Source: Christensenellaceae bacterium (GTDB taxonomy: Bacteria > Bacillota > Clostridia > Christensenellales > UBA1750). Taken from it: DNA of 6,919 nucleotides. Shown one piece after another: positions 5,857-6,919 of the stretch (position 1 is the stretch's first letter; the number at the start of each line of letters is the position of its first letter). A model generated the notes under the pieces. The model saw only the letters and a list, made by a program, of their open reading frames with translations. It searched no databases and was not told where the DNA came from. Location: contig JAITTC010000257.1 in the NCBI GenBank assembly GCA_031287285.1, positions 1 through 6,919 on the forward strand. The letters run 5' to 3'. The position numbers and the translations under genes are program-made.

Positions 5857-6563
5857 CATTTCTCTTCGCCTATATGCAGTTCCTTCAGCTTAAAGCCCAG
5901 CCCGTCGCAGGAAACGTTCTGGTAGTGAACCCCGCCGATTGGGCCGTTAAACGCCCCGGCCAAGCCTTCCGCGTGCAGGTGCCCATAGACGGCCGCCTTT
6001 ACCCCATAGGCCGAAAAAAGCTCGGTAAATCCCGTCTTTTCGCCGCCTTCCAGGCTTGGCGGGTAGTGCAGCATCCCGACGATGGGCCGCCCTGCGGCCT
6101 TCTTTTGCGCGTCTTTCAGCGAAAGCTCCAATCGCATCAATTCGCGCTGGTAAATCTTTTCATCCTGCTTGTCGCCCCGGCCCTCCCTGGGGATGATCCA
6201 GCCCCTCGAGCCCGCCACGACATACCCGCCCACCGGCGCCGCGTCGTTTTGCAAGACGTAGGCATTCGGAGGCAGAACGGCCCGCAGGCGGGAGATCGCC
6301 GGCCACCAATAGTCGTGATTGCCCCGCAGCAAGACCTTTTGCCCCGGCAGCGCAAAGATGGCCTGAAGATCCGGCAGGGCGTCTTCAAAGCTCATCGCCC
6401 AGGAAAGATCGCCGGGCAGTAAAACCAGATCGTCTTCCCCCACCTTTTGCGCCCAATCCTCGGCGATCTTGCCAAAATGCCCTTCCCAATGGCCGCCGAA
6501 TACGTCCATGGGCTTGTTCTGCGAGCCTGGCAGGTGAAGGTCGCCTACCGCAAAGAGGCGCAT
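5856..6563 (-). CDS. Calcineurin-like metallophosphoesterase
   Basis: This 235-residue protein shows the full set of calcineurin-like phosphoesterase motifs: GDLH (D8, H10), GDLSWA (D52), GNHDYWW (N82, H83), a histidine in the GMLHYPP segment (H166), and GHLH (H195, H197). These residues coordinate a two-metal centre that hydrolyses phosphomonoesters or phosphodiesters. The GDLSWA and GNHDYWW wording and the length fit the bacterial family COG1768 (predicted phosphohydrolase), whose natural substrate I do not know. No signal peptide or membrane segment is seen, so it should be cytosolic. The ATG is 3 bp after the stop of the zinc-ribbon gene, with a GAGG about 11 bases upstream inside that gene, so translation is probably coupled. 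A terminator follows directly, so it is not part of the copper operon. Confidence 0.93.
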   Translation of the reverse strand: MRLFAVGDLHLPGSQNKPMDVFGGHWEGHFGKIAEDWAQKVGEDDLVLLPGDLSWAMSFEDALPDLQAIFALPGQKVLLRGNHDYWWPAISRLRAVLPPNAYVLQNDAAPVGGYVVAGSRGWIIPREGRGDKQDEKIYQRELMRLELSLKDAQKKAAGRPIVGMLHYPPSLEGGEKTGFTELFSAYGVKAAVYGHLHAEGLAGAFNGPIGGVHYQNVSCDGLGFKLKELHIGEEK

Positions 6564-6566
6564 CGG

Positions 6567-6919
6567 CTATTCATCCTCGAGATCGTCATCGTCTGCCAGC
6601 TCTTCCTCTTCCAGGATCGCGGTTTCAAGGTCAATGATCTCTACGCCCTCTTCCTCTTCGCCGCCGATCTTGAGCTCGCGGTGAATCTCTTGGTATTCGT
6701 CCGTGGGGATGTCTTCATCTTCTGCAATGTCGACGATCTCGTTCATGCCGCTGGCGGCGTCGAGCTCCACCACCTCTTCGCCAGCCGGCGGCACCACATC
6801 CTCCCCCGCGTTCATGGCGAGCTCCTGCCTGGCCATCTCCTTTAGGCAAAAAGCGCAAAGTTCCTCGCCAGGCACCACGGTATGCTCCCCGCACTCCGGG
6901 CAGAGCTCAACTTCTTCCC
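6567..6919 (-). CDS. Zinc-ribbon protein with acidic C-terminal tail (N-terminus beyond window)
   Basis: I do not recognise a named family. The frame is open to the right edge, and codons up to 6917 encode ELCPECGEHT followed by a second cysteine pair CAFC, giving C-x2-C-x11-C-x2-C, a zinc ribbon. A GTG at 6876-6878 could be read as a start, but it would discard the first cysteine pair, so the true start is probably just outside the window. After the ribbon the protein is strikingly acidic and ends in a run of Glu and Asp (residues EEEELADDDD and LEDE at the very end), probably disordered. Ribbon plus acidic tail suggests a protein- or nucleic-acid-binding adaptor, but this is a guess. The stop lies 3 bp before the metallophosphoesterase start, which implies co-expression. 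Confidence 0.75.
   Translation of the reverse strand, partial: EEVELCPECGEHTVVPGEELCAFCLKEMARQELAMNAGEDVVPPAGEEVVELDAASGMNEIVDIAEDEDIPTDEYQEIHRELKIGGEEEEGVEIIDLETAILEEEELADDDDLEDE

Noticed and set aside
6876..6878. GTG as the start of the zinc-ribbon protein
   Set aside because: The frame stays open to the window edge and the codons upstream encode the first cysteine pair of the ribbon, so the GTG is almost certainly internal valine.

Overview
The window is GC-rich (by eye around 60% G+C) and every gene I can support lies on the minus strand, closely packed, with strong AGGAGG-type ribosome binding sites. Dense packing, Gram-positive-style Shine-Dalgarno sequences, lipobox lipoproteins and a fused HMA / SafE-like membrane / cupredoxin protein together suggest a high-GC anaerobic Firmicute (Clostridia). 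This is inference from gene content; there is no rRNA or other phylogenetic marker to settle it.

Layout, in the direction of transcription (high to low coordinates). (1) 6919-5856: a zinc-ribbon protein with a very acidic tail, cut by the window edge, followed 3 bp later by a calcineurin-like metallophosphoesterase. The pair ends in a rho-independent terminator at 5834-5856. (2) 5857-5726: an intergenic region holding that terminator, a short AAGCTT-based hairpin, an 18-bp imperfect inverted repeat and an extended -10 sigma-A-type promoter that reads leftwards. (3) 5725-1: a six-gene copper-handling operon.

The operon order is HMA-SafE-cupredoxin fusion protein (5725-4268), DUF2318-like cysteine-rich lipoprotein (4271-3786, ATGA overlap), CopA-type Cu(+) P1B-ATPase (3754-1277), unrecognised lipoprotein (1265-612), GNAT acetyltransferase (600-112) and CopZ-like copper chaperone (105 to beyond position 1). 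The longest junction is 31 bp and no terminator is visible between genes, so one transcript from the promoter near 5753-5780 probably covers all six.

Read as a pathway, the operon contains cytosolic copper binding (CopZ and the N-terminal HMA domain of the fusion), two membrane proteins (CopA, and the nine-helix SafE-like membrane domain), and three probable extracytoplasmic modules (the cupredoxin-like tail, the DUF2318 lipoprotein with two CxxC motifs, and the unknown lipoprotein). CopA, CopZ and the SafE-like fusion are established copper-homeostasis families. The two lipoproteins are the parts whose role is unclear and are the most likely place for undescribed biology. No copper-sensing repressor gene (CsoR, CopY) is in the window; it may lie downstream of copZ or elsewhere.
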